Assembly: GCA_031216915.1 (NCBI GenBank)
Contig: CM062297.1
Location: 829,958,786 to 830,022,785, forward strand
Origin: Pictodentalium vernedei
Taxonomy: Eukaryota > Mollusca > Scaphopoda > Dentaliida > Dentaliidae
Direction of reading: 5' to 3'
Length of the DNA stretch: 64,000 bases
In this document: positions 1-11,360 of the stretch, in pieces
How the letters are laid out: each line of letters starts with the position of its first letter
How positions within the stretch are numbered: the stretch's first letter is position 1
The notes under the pieces: model-generated
Database searches by the model: none
Told to the model about the DNA's origin: nothing
Seen by the model: the letters and a program-made list of their open reading frames with translations, nothing else
Translations under genes and position numbers: made by a program

Positions 1-59
1 TTAACAAGCATTTGCAAGAACATCAGAGGAATGAAATCACCGTTCTCGCAATTTGCAAA

Positions 60-1372
60 ACCCTGGTGAGCCAAAATATAGGCTTGGCTTGAAGAAACTT
101 AAATCTCACCTGCCTAATGATGGTGCATAGCAAATATCAAAAGATTCTGATTGGTGGGTCTGAAGAAAAACATTTTTAAAGAATATTCCTCATACTGCAC
201 TAATTTCAACATTTGGACTCCCATAGAGGCCAAATATGGACCCAGGGATTTGATTTCAATAAACGTGTAAAAAAATCTTGCAAAGATGGTATATGTGAAA
301 TCTGAAAGGTTTTGGAGGAGTGAATTGGGTGAAGAAGAGTCTTAAATGCTTTCTTCATTACCCACAGTGTTACAGAACGCTGACTAAGCATTTTTTCAAA
401 GTCACGAAAAAGTACCCCATGATTGACCTGATAGAAATTTGCTTAGTCCATTCCATTCTGTTGGTCCCAAGGAAGCTTCACACCAAATAAGAATTCTCAG
501 TGCCATGTAGTTTTGGAGATACAGTTAAAACTAGAAGTCCTGTCATGAAATGCGCACAAATAGCACGTTGATATGCGCGTTAAAATACGCGTTATGGCTC
601 AAGTAAAGCTATGCAATTCTGTACATACGGCCTGTGCACAAGCAATGTTTCAGCCAATGGACCTCCGGGTAACCCGGAGGTCCATTGACAGAAACATTGC
701 ATGTGTTTGCTATGAGTAACCAGGAGAACCTGCCGTGCTTTGGATGCCATTCGATATGGCAATTGCGCGCAATTCCAACGCGCAATTAAGCCTAGATAAG
801 CACACTATTCATGACAGGACTTCTAGATTTAACTGTATGTGCGTTTTGAATTTTGTTCTATTTTTAGCTCCTGCGGTTCCCATGGGGGGATGGGAAAATA
901 TTTTGAGGCATAAATTAATTACTTATGAGCAAATAAAACCAAAAATTAAATTTGGTTCAAATCAGCCTCTTGGTTCGAAAAACGGAAATTTTGGGCGGGG
1001 CAAAAATACATGCCCTCCAATAATGAAGGCAAATAAAGACCCACAAACTTCTCTTGAACAAAACTGAGTCTACACCTCAAAAGGAAGCAGCACACCACAT
1101 ATCAAATCTCTGCTACTCCTGGTTCACGAGAAGATTTTTTTATGATTTAGGCAAAAGTTTAGGGCATGGCCCTACTGGGGGCAGGGCAACTTGATTTAAG
1201 CAAAATCAAAATGCAATGTCATAACAAACAAGCATCTCACATTTCACTTAAATGATTAATCAGTTCAGCAGTTTTGGAGGAGAAGATGCAAACACCATGT
1301 ACATGGACGACGGACGACAGACGGCAAGTGATCACTACACCTCATCCTGACTGAAAGTCAGGTGAGCTAAAA
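60..1372 (+). mobile_element. Tandem-core repeat element, copy 1, with terminal hairpin
   Basis: This copy shares many phrases, in the same order, with the stretch 1680-3092: 'ttcccatgggg', 'gttcggaaaa', 'gaaattttgggyggk', 'ctacacctcaaaagg' and 'agatttttt'. It ends in a hairpin (1346-1362, CCTGA/TCAGG arms) followed by GTGAGCTAAAAA, the ending also seen near 3090, 6933 and 10345. A MITE sits inside it at 532-835. The layout of satellite-like core units plus a 3' hairpin resembles the pearl and Helitron-like non-autonomous elements of bivalves; that link is inference. The 5' end is not defined. No coding capacity is evident. Confidence 0.5.
532..835 (-). mobile_element. MITE family 1 (TA target), copy 1
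   Basis: A 304-bp palindromic element flanked by TA on both sides (530-531 and 836-837). It opens with CAGTTAAAACTAGAAGTCCT and closes with the inverted complement, with one change in the right end (AGATTT). The centre is a strong hairpin around GGACCTCCGGGTAACCCGG at about 660-685. It lies in the orientation that starts with the 'tgtcatgaaatgcgc' arm, opposite to the copy at 5279. It has no coding capacity and was presumably moved by a Tc1/mariner-type transposase. Confidence 0.88.
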
Positions 1373-1429
1373 ACTCAGTGGACCATGAGTGCTGCAGTTG
1401 GGCGAGATGCTTGGTTCAAGGAGAGAAGA

Positions 1430-1492
1430 AACTTGTAGCTGCTGGCTTTCGAAAGTGTTGTTAAAACCTAATAAATAAATAAATAAATAAAC
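1430..1492 (+). mobile_element. SINE 3' tail fragment
   Basis: The stretch 'gctggctttcgaaagtgttg' followed by TTAAAACCTAATAAATAAATAAATAAATAA matches the 3' ends of the SINEs at 12168-12486, 19039-19578 and 60545-60690. Only the last 60 or so bases are recognisable. Confidence 0.6.
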
Positions 1493-1679
1493 AAGAGGTC
1501 CCACAGGGCCTGAAGCGCTCACCTTGAACAGAACACGATATAAACAGACAACAGAACACGATATAAGAGTCCAAGAATGAATCTACATTAAGCAATCCAT
1601 CTCCATAGGATACACTGCAAATCTTTGAGCCCCTCAGGAGTGACAAAAACAGTTCAAGCATCATGCCTTTTCTTTAGTT

Positions 1680-3092
1680 GATTATGATGTAAAATGTGGA
1701 CCTCCCCTCTCAAGCACCTTGATACAACCTATGTAGATTACTCTTCACCTCTTGAGGGTACTGAATAAAAAATGTCTAATTCTTCAGCTACTTGGCCAAT
1801 TCCGGCTCCCATAGGGAGCTCAAATATCAACCCAGGCACTCGATTTGAACAAAGTTGAATCTGATCTCCTTAGAGATGCTGTATACCAAATATGAAAGCA
1901 TTCTGACTGGTGGATCTGAAGAACAAAATTTTAAAAAAATTTCCTCATATTGCACAAAGTTAAAATTTGGGCTAACATAGTGAGCCCAAACTTTAACCTA
2001 CAGACCCGATTTGAACAAACTTGAATCTCACCCCCACCCCTCCCCCCTTACAGATGTTGTATACCAAATACGAAAGCATTCTGACTGGTGGATCTGAAGA
2101 GGAAGATTTTTAAAAAAAACTTCCCCATACAGCCCTAAGTTAAATTTGGGCTACCAAAGGAAGCCCAAATATTAACATAGGGACTTGGTTTGAACAATCT
2201 TGAATCTGACCATCATAACAATGAGAGTACCAAACATTAAAAAATTCTGACTCGTGGTTCTGAAGAAGATTTTTAAAGAAAATTCCCCATAAAATTTGGG
2301 CTCCTGCATTGAGTCCAAATATGAACGAATGGGCTTCATTTTAACAAACTTGTATCTGACCCCTCTATGGATGCTGTATACCAAATATCAAAAGATTCTG
2401 AACATTGGTTCTTGAGAAAAGATTTTCTAAAATGTTTGCAAAAATGCTGCACCAACATTATTCTGATGCCCTCTGCAGAACTCTCTAACAACAACAGAGG
2501 GCATTTTTTTTTACCATTCAATTCTACTGGTTCTAAGGATGCTTCATACCACATAACAGTTCTCTGTTCCAAGTGGTTTGGGAAACATGGGAGTTTGAAA
2601 ACATTTCTATTTTTTGCTCCTGGGGTTCCCATGGGGATGCAGGGTTTTTTTGCATGAGGTAAGTACTTATGACCCAATATTACCACGATACTGAATTTCA
2701 TTCAAATCGGACCATCGGTTCGGAAAATAGAAATTTTGGGTGGTACCAAAAATCTAACCACTGCCATTACAAAGCCAAATATTGCTTCACAAAGTATGTT
2801 TGAACAAGCGTGATTCTACACCTCAAAAGGTAGTTCCATATCGAATATAAAGTCACTGTACCCACTGGTTCATAAGATTTTTAAAATATTTTGGGAGCAT
2901 TTTACCCCACCCCCTCCCTATGGGGCTGGGGGTGTTGAGTTAAACAAAAATGTAATACCCATTTGGTACCATTACTCACACAAACTTTAACTTGAATTGA
3001 CCAAGACATGGTGTTGATGGATGACAGATGGATGGACAATGGATGGAGAGTGATTAGATAAGCACTGCTTGACTTTGTCGAAGTGAGCTAAA
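1680..3092 (+). mobile_element. Tandem-core repeat element, copy 2
   Basis: A second direct copy of the element at 60-1372. It contains four tandem core units (1820-2420), then the 'ttcccatgggg' segment at 2620-2640, the 'ctacacctcaaaagg' segment at 2816-2830, and an ending (3068-3090) with an imperfect CTTGAC/GTCGAAG hairpin and GTGAGCTAAAAA. A run of A follows the end. Confidence 0.5.
1820..2420 (+). repeat. Tandem repeat, about 150-177 bp period, four units
   Basis: The phrase 'gctgtataccaaatat..aaagcattctgactggtgg.tctgaaga' recurs near 1870, 2047, 2222 and 2370, with spacings of about 177, 175 and 148 bases. Another unit lies at about 90-200 in copy 1. The units are clearly diverged. Short open frames here come from the repeat. 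Confidence 0.75.
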
Positions 3093-3099
3093 AAAAAAA

Positions 3100-3864
3100 A
3101 AAATTAAATGGTTCATGTCCGATATTTTACCCATGTTATTAAAATTGATAAATTTGTCCCTGGAGTGCAACAAGGTTTATGCTATACATGTAGCATTGCA
3201 AAGCCTTCTTGCACTCAAGTGATGGAATACACCTCCATCCAAGCTATTCTGTAGATTATGAGGCCTAAAACAAACCAAGAACATGAACTTATGCATGAAT
3301 ATTATTACAATGAATACACTGTCTTGCACAAAGGAATACCACACAATCCAGTGTAGACTGATTTCAAAAAGTCCTCCGTAGTGGAAGGGCAATTTTAACA
3401 AACATACAGGCCCAAATAAGCCTCATACACAGTGTAAAAATTCCACAAAATTAATAAACATTCATATATGTTTAATAGGAATTAGGAGTATTATAATTAA
3501 AAGTCAATTGTGTGGTTGTTTATAAACTTATATTACTTTGATATCAGGTGTTAAAAAATATGAATATTTGTAAACACACCCACCCATTTAGATTAGTCCC
3601 TGCTCATAGCAGTGACACAGACATACAGTACAGTTGCTGGTCATAATCCTTGCATGGGCAGTGCATGATGTCCATGCATGTTTTTTCCAGGTAATAGAAA
3701 ATCATCATCAATAAAATTTTAATTAATGAAGCACTGAATTGTATCCTGTGGTTCATTAATTAAATTTTTTATGATTATTGCTGTAAACAATGTTTGAAAA
3801 CTAATATCATTGCATCCGCAGAAATATTGCCCACCCACAGAAAGTGACCAGTACACAGCAGCAC
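3100..3864. other. Unassigned stretch
   Basis: AT-rich sequence with no recognisable gene, repeat family or RNA. Open frames are short and show no domain motif. Confidence 0.5.
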
Positions 3865-4500
3865 AGAGTCAAGGTAATTGTGTTTTACTGTCTTGAATTT
3901 CAAATTTTTTTTTTTTTTTGTTTTTGTTTTTGTTTTGGGGGGGGGGGGGGGGGTGCACCAGACCACTCCACTGATGAGAGGGTCACACACCCTCTTGTCC
4001 TCACCCCTATCTCACGGCTATGTGGCTCAGGTGATTCTGTGCATCATATTCTTTATGACTCCCACTAGATACATGTATTACTCTTGCCCCTACATGTAAC
4101 TTAGATATCCTGGCTTCGCACCAGTATAATGGTAAACTAACATCAAATTGTGTGCTTATGTACAGTAGCTAACATATTGGAATAGTATAATGAGCTTTGT
4201 CAGAAACTTGATCAAGTATTGATGACAAACAACAATTTTCATTACCAGTACCTGGTGCCAGTAATAAAATAAGATTTGCAAATATCACCCTGCATTTTTT
4301 TCAGCTATTAACTAACATAAAATTGTGCGCTTCATGAAAATTATTTCGTAACTACCTGTTAAAAATTACCGTTTCTTGTTTTGCTCTTTTAGAAAAAGAA
4401 ATCACTCCTTTTCTGGCGGGCATACTAAACACCGAGGCAACCGAGGGATACCAAGGTGAAGGAAAACAGGAGAGAAACGGGTATGAGGTGGTGTGTTATT

Positions 4501-4850
4501 TTTATTATTTATTTATTGGTGTTTAAGGTCACATTTATCCGCACAACAGCTTATTGTGACCATGGCAGTTTTATGGATGGAGGAAACTAGAGTACCCAAG
4601 AGAACCACTGAGCAATGGCAAGCAACTGTGAGCTCCCCAACATACTACACAAGCATGGTTAGCCTTTTTCGAAGACAGGTGCACCAAGAACATGCAGTAT
4701 GCCTTAGTACACAGCATACCTTGCCCCCCACATGGGTAGTGGGGGTGAAGTGTCTTGCCCAAGGACACAAAGCTGTTGCTGCAGGTGGGATTCAAACCGA
4801 GGATCTCTCGGCTTGCAGTCTGCACCTCTACCTACTGAGCTAATGCACCC
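4501..4850 (-). mobile_element. tRNA-derived SINE (in duplication copy A)
   Basis: Read on the minus strand it opens at 4850 with GGGTGCATTAGCTCAGTAGG, a tRNA-like head with an A-box (TAGCTCAGTAGG) and, about 45 bases on, a B-box (GGTTTGAATCC). The centre contains 'tgtccttgggcaagacac', a block common in invertebrate SINEs. The 3' end is TTAAACACCAATAAATAAAT. The head differs from the 5S-derived SINE at 20647, but central and tail modules are shared. It is duplicated at 8181-8529. Confidence 0.8.
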
Positions 4851-5035
4851 CTGATGGTGTATTCTGATTATGTAAATAGATTTAAGCAGTACTAGTATGT
4901 GATTGGTTTTAATGTCATATTTGAGAATTATGGGTGCTGAAGTAATAAGAGTGCGCTGAAAAATCTTCCCTTTGGTATTTAGTAGGTAGCTTGGTAATGG
5001 TAAAGTGACTTCACCTCAGTAAGCAACAGTGTGAA

Positions 5036-6938
5036 AGCTTGCAGCCATCTTTAATATCGGGCCGCCACACCCAAAAAACACTCGTTCTCATCCCAAGGTG
5101 ATAACAAAGGTACCCAAGAAGTTTCATGAAGATCGGTTCATAAATACAGCCTCCAGACTTAGTGTATTGACATGTGCACTTACAGTGTATAAGTAGCACT
5201 GATAAATTAAAGGTCATCTAATTTGCATAATTTCTGCAAGAGAAAAATCCTGTTTTATACAGTATTTTTTGTGATGTACAGTTAAAACTAGAAGTCCTGT
5301 CACGAACTGTGCGCTTATCTAGGCTTAATTGCGCGTATGAATTGTGCGAAATTGTCATATCGAATGGCATCCAAAGCACGGCAGGTTCTCCTGGTTACTT
5401 ATAGCAAACATGGGCAATGTTTCTGCCAATGGACCTCCGGGTTACCCGGAGGTCCATTGGCTGAAACATTGCTTGTGCACAGGCCATATTTACAGAATTT
5501 GATTGCCTTACTATGGTCATATCGCGTAGATTAACACGCATATCGATGTGCTATTTGTGCACATTTCAGGACAGGACTTTTAGTTTTAACTGTATTCCAT
5601 GTTACTAAACATTCATACAAAAATTTATTCAAATCAGAACTTTCATACAGAAGTTCTGTACAAAAAACTGATCGCACTAATTTTAGTACAAATTGGCTGC
5701 TAGTGGCCATCTTGAATTTCGAACTGCACCCAAAAACACTCGCTCTCATCCCACGGTGATAACAAAAGTACCCAAGGCGTTTCGTAAAGATCGGTTCATA
5801 AATACGGCCACTAGCCTGAGCCATATAGAAGTTGTGTACAAAAACTGATTGGACCTAATTTTGGTACAAAATGGCCACTGGTAGCCACCTTGAATTTTGG
5901 ATCGCACCCCAAAACACTCGTTCTCGTCCCTAGGTGATAACAAAGGTATGCAAGAAGCTTGGTGAAGATCCGTTCATAAATACAGCCCCTAGCCCAATCT
6001 GTATTGACATGTGTACTTACTGTGTATAAGTAGCACTGAATAAATCAAAGTTCATCTAATTTGCATAATTTCTGTACAAGAAAAAAACCTGTATTTTATG
6101 TGATGTATTCCATGTTACTAAACAATCATACAAAAATTTATTCAAATCAGAACTTTCTTACAGAAGTTCCGTACAAAAAACTGATTGCAGTAATTTCAGT
6201 ACAAAACAGATGCCGGCGGCCATCTAGAATTTTGGACTCCCCCCAAAAACACTCATTCTAACATCATGGTGATAACAAAGGTACCCAAGAAATTTCGTAA
6301 AGATCGGTTCATAAATACGGCCTCTAGCCCAAGTTGTATAGAAGTTCTGTACAAAAAACTGATTGTACCTAATTTCAGTACAAAATGGCCACTGGTAGCC
6401 ATCTTGAATTTTGGACTGCACCCAAAAACACTCATTCTCATCCCAAGGTGATAACAAAGGTACCCAAGAAGTTTCATGAAGATCAGTTCATAAATACTGT
6501 ACAGCCTAGCCCAAGCCGTATTGACATGTGCACTTACTGGGTATACATGTAAGTAGCAGTGAATAAATTAAAGTTCATCTAATTTGCATAATTTCACAAC
6601 GAGAAAAAAACCTGTATTATATGTGATGTACTCCATGTTACTAAACATTCATACAAAAATTTATTCAAATCAGACCTTTCATACAGAAGTTCTGTACAAA
6701 AACGCTGATTGCACTAATTTCTGTACAAAATGGCTCCTGGAGGCCATCTTGAATTTTGGACTGCACCCAAAAACACTCGTTCTCGTCCCACGTGATAACA
6801 AAGGTACTCAAGAAGTTTCGTAAAGATCGGTTCAAAAATACAGCCTCTAGCCCGAGCCGTATTGAATTGCTGTTCCCGAACAGACGGACAATGGGCCATG
6901 ACATAACCTTAAATTTGACTTTGTCAAAGTTGAGCTAA
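5036..6938 (+). repeat. Satellite-like array A with terminal hairpin
   Basis: Six diverged units marked by 'gataacaaaggtacccaag' lie near 5101, 5759, 5938, 6273, 6451 and 6797. After removing the MITE, spacings alternate between about 340 and 180 bases, giving a higher-order unit of roughly 520 bases repeated three times. The long spacing includes a 'ccatgttactaaacattcat' module; both contain 'gccatcttgaattttgga'. The array ends with TTTGAC/GTCAAA (6914-6928) and GTTGAGCTAAAAA. Minus-strand open frames with a recurring peptide are translations of the repeat, not a recognisable gene. Confidence 0.8.
5279..5592 (+). mobile_element. MITE family 1, copy 2 (insertion with known empty site)
   Basis: A 314-bp palindromic element between TA dinucleotides at 5277-5278 and 5593-5594. 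The duplicated block has the uninterrupted 'gtgatgTAttccatgttact' at 8953-8954, so the element boundaries and the TA duplication are read directly. Terminal inverted repeats start CAGTTAAAACTAGAAGTCCT. The central hairpin is GGACCTCCGGGTTACCCGGA and its complement at about 5428-5460. Confidence 0.95.
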
Positions 6939-8180
6939 AAATGGAGAGCATCCAGAGTATCACAAAACAAAAACCTATTTGTAAAGGACTCCTCCTTTCA
7001 AGGACAATGGGGCATTCACCACCATGCTGCCTTGAGGCTGCATTTTGAATTCCTGTGTTTGTTGTTCTAATGAAATATTATTTTATTATTATCAGTTATG
7101 GTACAAATATGGTACCGATACATGTAGCACACTTTCAGGAACCGCTGATGTCTGATGTCGACTGTGTGTCAGTGCGTGAGGTGCACACATACTTTTGGGG
7201 TTCTATACACCACATCCTTCATTTTACTATATAATTTGTGTAAATTTATTTGGAATTTATAGAATTTCAGACTTGTAAATTTCATAGTATTGTTTTTGCA
7301 TTAGTTATGATGCTTTATAAGTAATGGGCAATTTAGTTTGAAAAAAGGGGTTCATGAATATTCAGTCACAGGAAGATTCAGCCCTCATACTTTTTCTGAG
7401 AATATTCGGTCCCCAATTTCATTCATGCCCCCACCCCTCTCTCCCGTTAACCCATATAATGAACATCCCAAATACATTTTAATATCTAGATATTTATGCT
7501 TGTTCGCAACTTATTATGGACACAAATGGACACAAGAGTCAAGGTAATTGTGTTTTACTGTCTTGAATTTCAAATTTTTTTTTTTTTTTGGGGGGGGGTG
7601 GGGGGTGGGGGGGGGTTCACCCAATCCCTCCACTGATGAGAGGGTCACACACCCTCATGTCCTCACCCCTATCTCACTGCTATGTGGCTCAGGTGATTCT
7701 GTGCATCATATTCTTTATTACCCGGCCCCACTCCCACTAGATATTACTCTTGCCCCTACATGTAACTTAGATTTCCTGGCTAAGCACCAGTATATAGTGG
7801 TAAACCAACATCAAATTGTGCGCTTATGTCCAGTCGCTAACATACTGGAATAGTATAATGTGCTTTGTCAGAAACTTGATCAAGTATTCATGACAAACAG
7901 CAATTTTCATTACCAGTACCTGGTGCCAGTAATAAAATAAGATTTGCAAATATCACCCTGCGTTTTTTCAGCTATTAACTAAGATAAAATTGTGCGCTTC
8001 ATGAAAATTATTTCGTTACTACCTGTTAAAAATTACTGTTTCTTGTTTTGCTCTTTTAGAAAAAGAAATCACTCCTTTTCTGGCGGGCATACTAAACACC
8101 AAGGCAAACCGAGGGATACCAAGGTGAATGAAAACTGGAGAGTCTAAACGGGTATGAGGTCATTGAGGTGGTGTGTTCTT

Positions 8181-8529
8181 TTTATTATTTATTTATTGGT
8201 GTTTAAGGTCACATTTATCTGCACAACAGCTTATTGTGACCATGGCAGTTTTATGGATGGAGGAAACTAGAGTACCCCAGGAGAACCACTGAGCAATGGC
8301 AAGCAACTGTGAGCTCTCCAACATACTAAACAAGCTGGGTTAGCCTTGTTTGAAGACAGGTGCACCAAGAACATGCAGTATGCCTTAGTACACAGCATAC
8401 CTTGCCCCCACATGGGTAGTGAGGGTGAAGTGTCTTGCCCAAGGACACAAAGCTGTTGCCGCAGGTGGATTCGAACTGAGGATCTCTAGGCTTGCAGTCT
8501 GCACCTCTACCTACTGAGCTAATGCACCC
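8181..8529 (-). mobile_element. tRNA-derived SINE (in duplication copy B)
   Basis: Duplicate of the SINE at 4501-4850 with the same tRNA-like head (starting at 8529 on the minus strand), the 'gtccttgggcaagacac' centre and the AATAAATAAT-type tail. The B-box here reads AGTTCGAATCC, closer to the tRNA consensus than in copy A. Confidence 0.8.
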
Positions 8530-8714
8530 CTGATGGTGTATTCTGATTATGTGAATAGATTTAAGCAGTATAAGTATGTGATTGGTTTTAATGCCATATT
8601 TGAGAATTATGGGCACTGAAGTAATAAGAGTGCACTGAAAAATCTTCCCTTTGGTATTTAGTAGGTAGCTTGGTAATGGTAAAGTGACTTCACCTCAGTA
8701 AGCAACAGTGTGAA

Positions 8715-10346
8715 AGCCAGCAGCCATCTTTTATTTCGGGCCGCACCCAAAAACACTTGTTCTCATCCCAAGGTGATAACAAAGGTACCCAAGAAGTTTC
8801 ATGAAGATCGGTTCATAAATACAGCCTCCAGCCTTAGCGTATTGACATGTGCACTTACAGTGTATAAGAAGCACTGAATAAATCAAAGGTCATCTAATTT
8901 GCATAATTTCTGCAAGAGAAAAAAACCTGTATTATACAGTATTTTTGTGATGTATTCCATGTTACTAAACATTCATACAAAAATTTATTCAAATCAGAAC
9001 TTTCATACAGAAGTTCTGTACAAAAAACTGATCGCACTAATTTTGGTACAAAATGGCTGCTAGTGGCCATCTTGAATTTCGAACTGCACCCTAAAACACT
9101 CGCTCTCATCCCACGGTGATAACAAAGGTACCCAAGACATTTCGTAAAGATTGGTTCATAAATACAGGCTCTAGCCTGAGCCGTATGGAAGTTGTGTACA
9201 AAAAACTGATTGTATCTAATTTTGGTACAAAATGGCCTCTGGCAGCCATCTTGAATTTTGGATCGCACCCCAAAACACTCATTCTCGTCCCTAGGTGATA
9301 ACAAAGGTACCCAAGAAGCTTGGTGAAGATCGGTTCATAAATACAGCCCCTAGCCCGAGCCGTATTGACATGTGTACCTACTGTGTATAAGTAGTACTGA
9401 ATAAATCAAAAGTTTGTCTAATTTGCATAATTTCTGTACAAGAAAAAAATCTGTATTTTATGTGATGTATTCCATGTTACTAAACAATCATACACAAATT
9501 TATTCAAATCAGAACTTTCATACAGAAGTTCTGTACAAAAAACTGATTGCAGTAATTTCATTTTCAGTACAAAATAGCTGCCGGCGGCCATCTAGAATTT
9601 TGGACTCCCCCCAAAAACACTCATTCTAACCCCATGGTGATAACAAAGGTACCCAAGAAATTTTGTAAAGATAGATTCATAATTACGGCCTCTAGCCCAA
9701 GTTGTATAGAAGTTCTGTACAAAAAACTGATTGTACCTAATTTTGGTACAAAATGGCCACTGGTAGCCATATTGAATTTTGGACCGCACCCAAAAACACT
9801 CATTCTCATCCCAAGGTGATAACAAAGGTACCCAAGAAGTTTCATGAAGATCAGTTCATAAACACAGCCTAGCCCGAGCCGTATTGGCATGTGCACTTAC
9901 TGGGTATACATGTAAGTAGCACTGAATAAATTGAAGTTCATCTAATTTGCATAATTTCAGCACGAGAAAAAAACCTGTATTATATGTGATGTACTCCATG
10001 TTACTAAACATTCATACAAAAATTTGTTCAAATCAGAACTTTCATACAGAAGTTCTGTACAAAAAACTGATTGCACTAATTTCTGTACAAAATGGCTGCC
10101 AGAGGCCATCTTGCATTTTGGACCGCACCCAAAAACACTCGTTCTCGTCCCACGGTGATAACAAAGGTACCCAAGAAGTTTCGTAAAGATCGGTTCATAA
10201 ATACAGCCTCTAGCCCGAGTCGTATTGAATTGTTGTTCCCAAACAGACGGAAGCCCAAGTCGTATTGAATTGTTGTTCCCAAACAGACGGACAACGGGCT
10301 ATGACACAACCTTAAATATGACTTTGTCAAAGTTGAGCTAAAAATG
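8715..10346 (+). repeat. Satellite-like array B with terminal hairpin
   Basis: Six units marked by 'gataacaaaggtacccaaga' near 8776, 9119, 9300, 9636, 9811 and 10159, with the same alternation of roughly 340 and 180 bases as array A. The order and phase of the units match array A, so the array was duplicated as a block. It ends in the same TTGACTTTGTCAA hairpin and GTTGAGCTAAAAA near 10345. Confidence 0.8.
8953..8954. other. Empty target site (TA) for the MITE at 5279-5592
   Basis: This TA within 'gtgatgtattccatg' is the paralogous unoccupied site of the insertion in duplication copy A. Confidence 0.92.
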
Positions 10347-10939
10347 GGGAGTATCCAGAGTATCACAAAACAAAAACCTATTTTGTAAAGGACTCCCCCT
10401 TTCAAGGACAATGGGACAGCATTGGCATTCACCACCATGCTGCCTTGAGGCTGCATTTTGAATTCCTGTGTTTGTTGTTCTTATGAAATATTATTTTATT
10501 ATTATCAATTATGGTACAAATATGGTACCGATAGCACACTTTCAGGATCCGCTGATGTCTGATGGCGACTGTGTGTCAGTGTGTGAGATGCACACATACT
10601 ATACACAACATCCTTCATTTTGCTATATAATTTTTGTAAATTTATTTGGAATTTATAGAATTTCAGACTTGGAAATTTCATAGTATTGTTTTTGCCTTAG
10701 TTATGATGCTTTATAAGTAATGGGCAATTTAGTTTGAAAAAAGGGGTTCATGAAGATTCAGTCACAGGAAGATTCAGCCCTCATACTTTTTCTGAGAATA
10801 TTCGGACTCAGTCGAGGTCGAATGTCATCACCTCTTGAGGTCAAATCCTCACAGATTTTTTTTTTTAAACAATTGTTTTATGTTATGGATTTATGATTAC
10901 TAATTATGACAAAATTAAAAGTGCGATATGAAACAAACC

Positions 10940-11229
10940 TTAATGAAGCTGGAACAAAAAAACCCTTCCCAAAACAAGCTGTGAGAGGTTCTCAGCTCGA
11001 ATCCCAATTGTGGCAACTGAAATAAGGCGTACTGCACATCGATGGTGCACTTGTCTTCAACCAATGCTAACCCTGCTTGCTTGGAGTTACAATGTTGAAA
11101 AGCTGACAGTTGCTTGTCATTGTTGCTCGGTAGTTCTCTCTGGGTGCTCTGGCTGGGTTCCTCCCCCAGTAAAACTGTTGGGTGGCCCTGGCTGTAAAAA
11201 TTGTTGTTAAACCCAATAAATAAAGAAAT
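10940..11229 (+). mobile_element. SINE, 5' part degraded
   Basis: The blocks 'taaggcgtactgcacatcga', 'cttgtcttcaaccaatgcta', 'cggtagttctctctgggtgc', 'agtaaaactgttgggtggcc' and 'gttgttaaacccaataaata' occur in the order seen in the SINEs at 19317-19578 and 20790-21064. The head is not recognisable. Open frames here on both strands are repeat translations. Confidence 0.7.
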
Positions 11230-11268
11230 CAAATTTGCTGAATCCAAGACCTTTGAATGATGGTTTTG

Positions 11269-11317
11269 ATTGGGGTGTGTGTGTGTGGGGGGGGGGGGGT
11301 GGGGGGGGGGGGGGGGT
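11269..11317 (+). repeat. (GT)n followed by a long poly-G tract
   Basis: A short GTGTGT run and a tract of about 37 bases that is nearly pure G, broken by two T residues. It directly precedes the element at 11322. Confidence 0.9.
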
Positions 11318-11360
11318 TATACAGTTGTGCCCACTTAATTGGATATATCTTAATTGTATA

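Larger units (their letters stand above)
3865..7409 (+). repeat. Large direct duplication, copy A
   Basis: This 3545-bp block matches 7535-10805 from 'agagtcaaggtaattgtg' to 'ttctgagaatattcgg'. Both copies carry, in the same order, a poly-T/poly-G stretch, a unique-looking segment, a minus-strand SINE, a satellite-like array and a tail. In stretches compared by eye the copies differ by scattered substitutions and small indels. Copy A is longer mainly because it holds a MITE (5279-5592). A 125-bp spacer (7410-7534) separates the copies. Confidence 0.88.
7535..10805 (+). repeat. Large direct duplication, copy B
   Basis: The 3271-bp partner of 3865-7409. It lacks the family 1 MITE and has an extra tandem copy of about 40 bases near 10247-10290 ('cgtattgaattgttgttccc' appears twice), which together explain most of the length difference. 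The copies stop matching after 'aatattcgg' (7409 and 10805). Confidence 0.88.

Noticed and set aside
4780-4850. Functional tRNA gene on the minus strand
   Set aside because: A- and B-box-like sequences are present, but no tRNA cloverleaf 3' half follows; the sequence continues as a SINE, and the same head is duplicated at 8529.
5531-10456. Recurring minus-strand peptides (e.g. frames at 6253-6477, 8894-9304, 9621-9896) as a multi-copy gene family
   Set aside because: They are translations of the satellite-like array in different frames. No domain, no consistent start, and frames break between units.
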